Source: an uncultured Bilophila sp. | GTDB taxonomy: Bacteria > Desulfobacterota > Desulfovibrionia > Desulfovibrionales > Desulfovibrionaceae | Assembly: GCA_902373525.1 (NCBI GenBank) | Contig: CABKMN010000100.1 | Location: 1 to 8,407 of the forward strand | Length of the DNA: 8,407 bases | Direction: 5' to 3' | Part shown: positions 7,488 through 8,407 of the stretch, piece by piece | How positions within the stretch are numbered: the first letter of the stretch is position 1 | Layout of the letters: each line of letters begins with the position of its first letter | Translations under genes and position numbers: made by a program | Notes under the pieces: generated by a model | Database searches by the model: none | What the model was told of the DNA's origin: nothing | The model's input: the letters and a program-made list of their open reading frames with translations, nothing else

Positions 7488-7551
7488 CGTCCGAAACGAA
7501 ATCCGGTCCCGCACGGCATCCGCCGCACGGGACCGGATTTCGTTTCGGACG
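7488..7551. repeat. Perfect 24-bp-arm palindrome in the convergent spacer
   Basis: Positions 7488-7511 and 7528-7551 are exact reverse complements. Inside them lies a 2-base mismatch (CA/CA), then four more pairs (CGGC 7514-7517 with GCCG 7522-7525) around the loop ATCC. No T-run borders it, so it is not a standard intrinsic terminator. It could protect the 3' end of the glcDF transcript, be a processing site, or extrude as a cruciform. Structure seen directly; role unknown. Confidence 0.85.
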
Positions 7552-7556
7552 GTCCT

Positions 7557-7596
7557 GACGGCGTCGGACACGGGCGTGGCGAAGGCCGTCTTTTTC
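7557..7596 (+). terminator. Probable terminator of the glcD-glcF operon
   Basis: GACGGC (7557-7562) pairs with GCCGTC (7585-7590), immediately followed by TTTTTC. The 22-base loop is long and holds only weak further pairing, but the placement, at the end of the hairpin array and 127 bases after the glcF stop, is right for the plus-strand operon. Confidence 0.55.
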
Positions 7597-7695
7597 TGGG
7601 AAAAGGAGGAGGAAGTGTTCCGAAAGCGTCTCTCTTCCCGGTTTTCCAAGTCCGGTTCAATGGAATGCGGGGCCGTTTTGGGAAACCGCCGGGAG

Positions 7696-7736
7696 AAAAA
7701 AGGGGACATCCGAAAACGGTTGGGAACCGCTCCCCT
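7696..7736 (-). terminator. Probable terminator of the GNAT gene
   Basis: On the minus strand AGGGGA (7736-7731) pairs with TCCCCT (7706-7701), which runs into further T residues (7700-7696). Nested inside is a second hairpin, GCGGTT-CCC-AACCGT (7730-7716), itself followed by TTTT. It begins 18 bases after the acetyltransferase stop codon. Confidence 0.6.
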
Positions 7737-7753
7737 GTCAAACCTTCCGCCCG

Positions 7754-8242
7754 TCAGGAATCGAACGTCAGCGTCATGTCGTACCAGACGGCCCCGCCGT
7801 GCTGCGACTGCGAAACGCCCTCGTTTTTGAAGCCGAACTTGGCGTAATAGGGCAACAGACGTTCCTTACAGGTCAGGATGCAGCCGAGGCGGTTCTCGCT
7901 CCGGGCGAGTTCGATGAACGCCCGCATGAGGCGTTCCGCGTGGCCCTTGCGCCGGTGTTCGGGCACGACGTCCAGACCGAACACGCTTTGCCATCGCCCG
8001 TCTTCTCTGTGGAGTTCGGCGTGGTCGAACATCAGGTCGGAAATGGTGCGCTCGTCCGTCACCATGCCGTTGACGAAGCCGATCAGTTCCCCGCCGTCTT
8101 CCAGCACGAGGAAATGATCCGGGTACACGGTCAGTCGCGCCCGCAGCGATTCCCGCGCGGCGGCCTCGCTCGCCGGAAAACACAACGCCTCGATCCGCTC
8201 AATCGCGTCCAGATCATCCAATGTCGCCTTCCGTATTCTCAA
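7754..8242 (-). CDS. GNAT-family N-acetyltransferase, arylalkylamine-acetyltransferase-like
   Basis: A 162-residue single-domain acetyl-CoA-dependent transferase. The acetyl-CoA-binding motif A reads FGLDVVPEHRRKGHAERL (88-105), with the R/Q-x-x-G-x-G/A signature at 97-102 (RRKGHA). Downstream LLPYYAKFGFKNEG (129-142) is the usual motif B Tyr region, and SQHGGAVWYDM (146-156) closes the fold. CFPASEAA (21-28) near the start and the SxHGG-WYDM ending resemble the arylalkylamine N-acetyltransferase-like branch; the acceptor substrate cannot be deduced. The frame is open to an ATG at 8320, but TTG 8242 is preferred: GGGAGG lies six bases before it, the family starts at LRIRKATLDD, and a promoter lies between 8319 and 8348. 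The gene stands alone, converging on glcDF. Confidence 0.9.
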   Translation of the reverse strand: MRIRKATLDDLDAIERIEALCFPASEAAARESLRARLTVYPDHFLVLEDGGELIGFVNGMVTDERTISDLMFDHAELHREDGRWQSVFGLDVVPEHRRKGHAERLMRAFIELARSENRLGCILTCKERLLPYYAKFGFKNEGVSQSQHGGAVWYDMTLTFDS

Positions 8243-8248
8243 TTCCCA

Positions 8249-8254
8249 CCTCCC
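8249..8254 (-). promoter_or_regulatory. Shine-Dalgarno site that selects the TTG start of the GNAT gene
   Basis: The minus strand reads GGGAGG, then TGGGAA, then TTG. This strong site with a 6-base gap, together with no comparable site before the upstream ATGs at 8320 and 8311, decides the start. Confidence 0.75.
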
Positions 8255-8318
8255 GAAACGTCTTTCCTTTTTCTCCAACAAAATCCAATGCACAGCCCTA
8301 TTCCGGGCCATTTTCCCC

Positions 8319-8348
8319 ATCCTAACAACAGGGATTCGATAAAGTCAA
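8319..8348 (-). promoter_or_regulatory. Candidate sigma-70 promoter of the GNAT gene
   Basis: On the minus strand TTGACT (8348-8343, 5 of 6) is followed after 18 bases by TAGGAT (8324-8319, 4 of 6). Transcription would begin near 8312, leaving a leader of about 70 bases to the TTG start. The -10 overlaps the upstream ATG at 8320, so that codon would not lie in the mRNA. Confidence 0.5.
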
Positions 8349-8370
8349 AAGTCTTTGGAGAGGAAAGGGG

Positions 8371-8407
8371 GAGGTTTGGAGGGGGGAAGGGGAACCTTTC
8401 TTCAGAA
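8371..8407. repeat. Left half of the dispersed long hairpin, cut by the window end
   Basis: This stretch matches positions 1-36 with only a few differences: one substitution near the start and a shift in the G/A run, including one extra base. It retains GGTTTGGA, the G-rich arm, AACCTTTC and the TTCAGAA turn, in the same orientation. The right arm would lie beyond 8407. A polypurine tract (8355-8370) precedes it. Confidence 0.75.

Noticed and set aside
7462..7830. Plus-strand 122-codon open frame after glcF
   Set aside because: It translates both arms of the long palindrome and overlaps the 3' end of the acetyltransferase; no start signal and no recognisable domain.
8354..8392. G-quadruplex in the polypurine tract at the right end
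   Set aside because: Only three separate runs of at least three G are present; the stretch is better explained as the hairpin arm plus a purine tract.

Overview
The window looks like a chromosomal segment from a high-GC member of the Desulfovibrionaceae (Desulfovibrio/Bilophila-like sulfate or sulfite reducers). This is inferred from the protein character of ribosomal protein S1, from the GlcD-type flavoprotein paired with a two-cluster Fe-S protein (the D-lactate dehydrogenase arrangement known in Desulfovibrio), from GC-rich codon use, and from the long G-rich/C-rich hairpins between genes. No database search was possible, so the taxon is an inference.

Layout from left to right. Positions 1-57 hold a near-perfect 25-bp-stem hairpin, and the left half of a very similar hairpin closes the window at 8371-8407. 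rpsA (234-1949, +) encodes six-domain ribosomal protein S1 and ends at an intrinsic terminator (1978-2010). On the minus strand, nnr (4061-2439) encodes the two-domain NAD(P)HX epimerase/dehydratase. Overlapping its stop codon is the start of a decayed VanW-family gene (about 2449-2144), which has lost most of its middle and reads in three frames. A 677-bp divergent gap (4062-4738) without a convincing gene separates nnr from an operon of two plus-strand genes: glcD (4739-6124) and glcF (6129-7430), together a membrane-associated 2-hydroxyacid (probably D-lactate) dehydrogenase. A 323-bp convergent spacer (7431-7753) is packed with hairpins, including a perfect 24-bp-arm palindrome and terminators facing both ways. 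It is followed by a minus-strand GNAT acetyltransferase (8242-7754), which most likely starts at TTG from its own promoter.

Functionally these are mostly unlinked housekeeping units: translation (S1), repair of damaged NAD(P)H (Nnr), and electron input from a hydroxyacid (GlcDF). I see no mobile element, tRNA, rRNA or CRISPR array, and nothing that amounts to a new biological system. The points most worth a second look are the VanW pseudogene, the dispersed long hairpin, and the palindrome-rich spacer after glcF.
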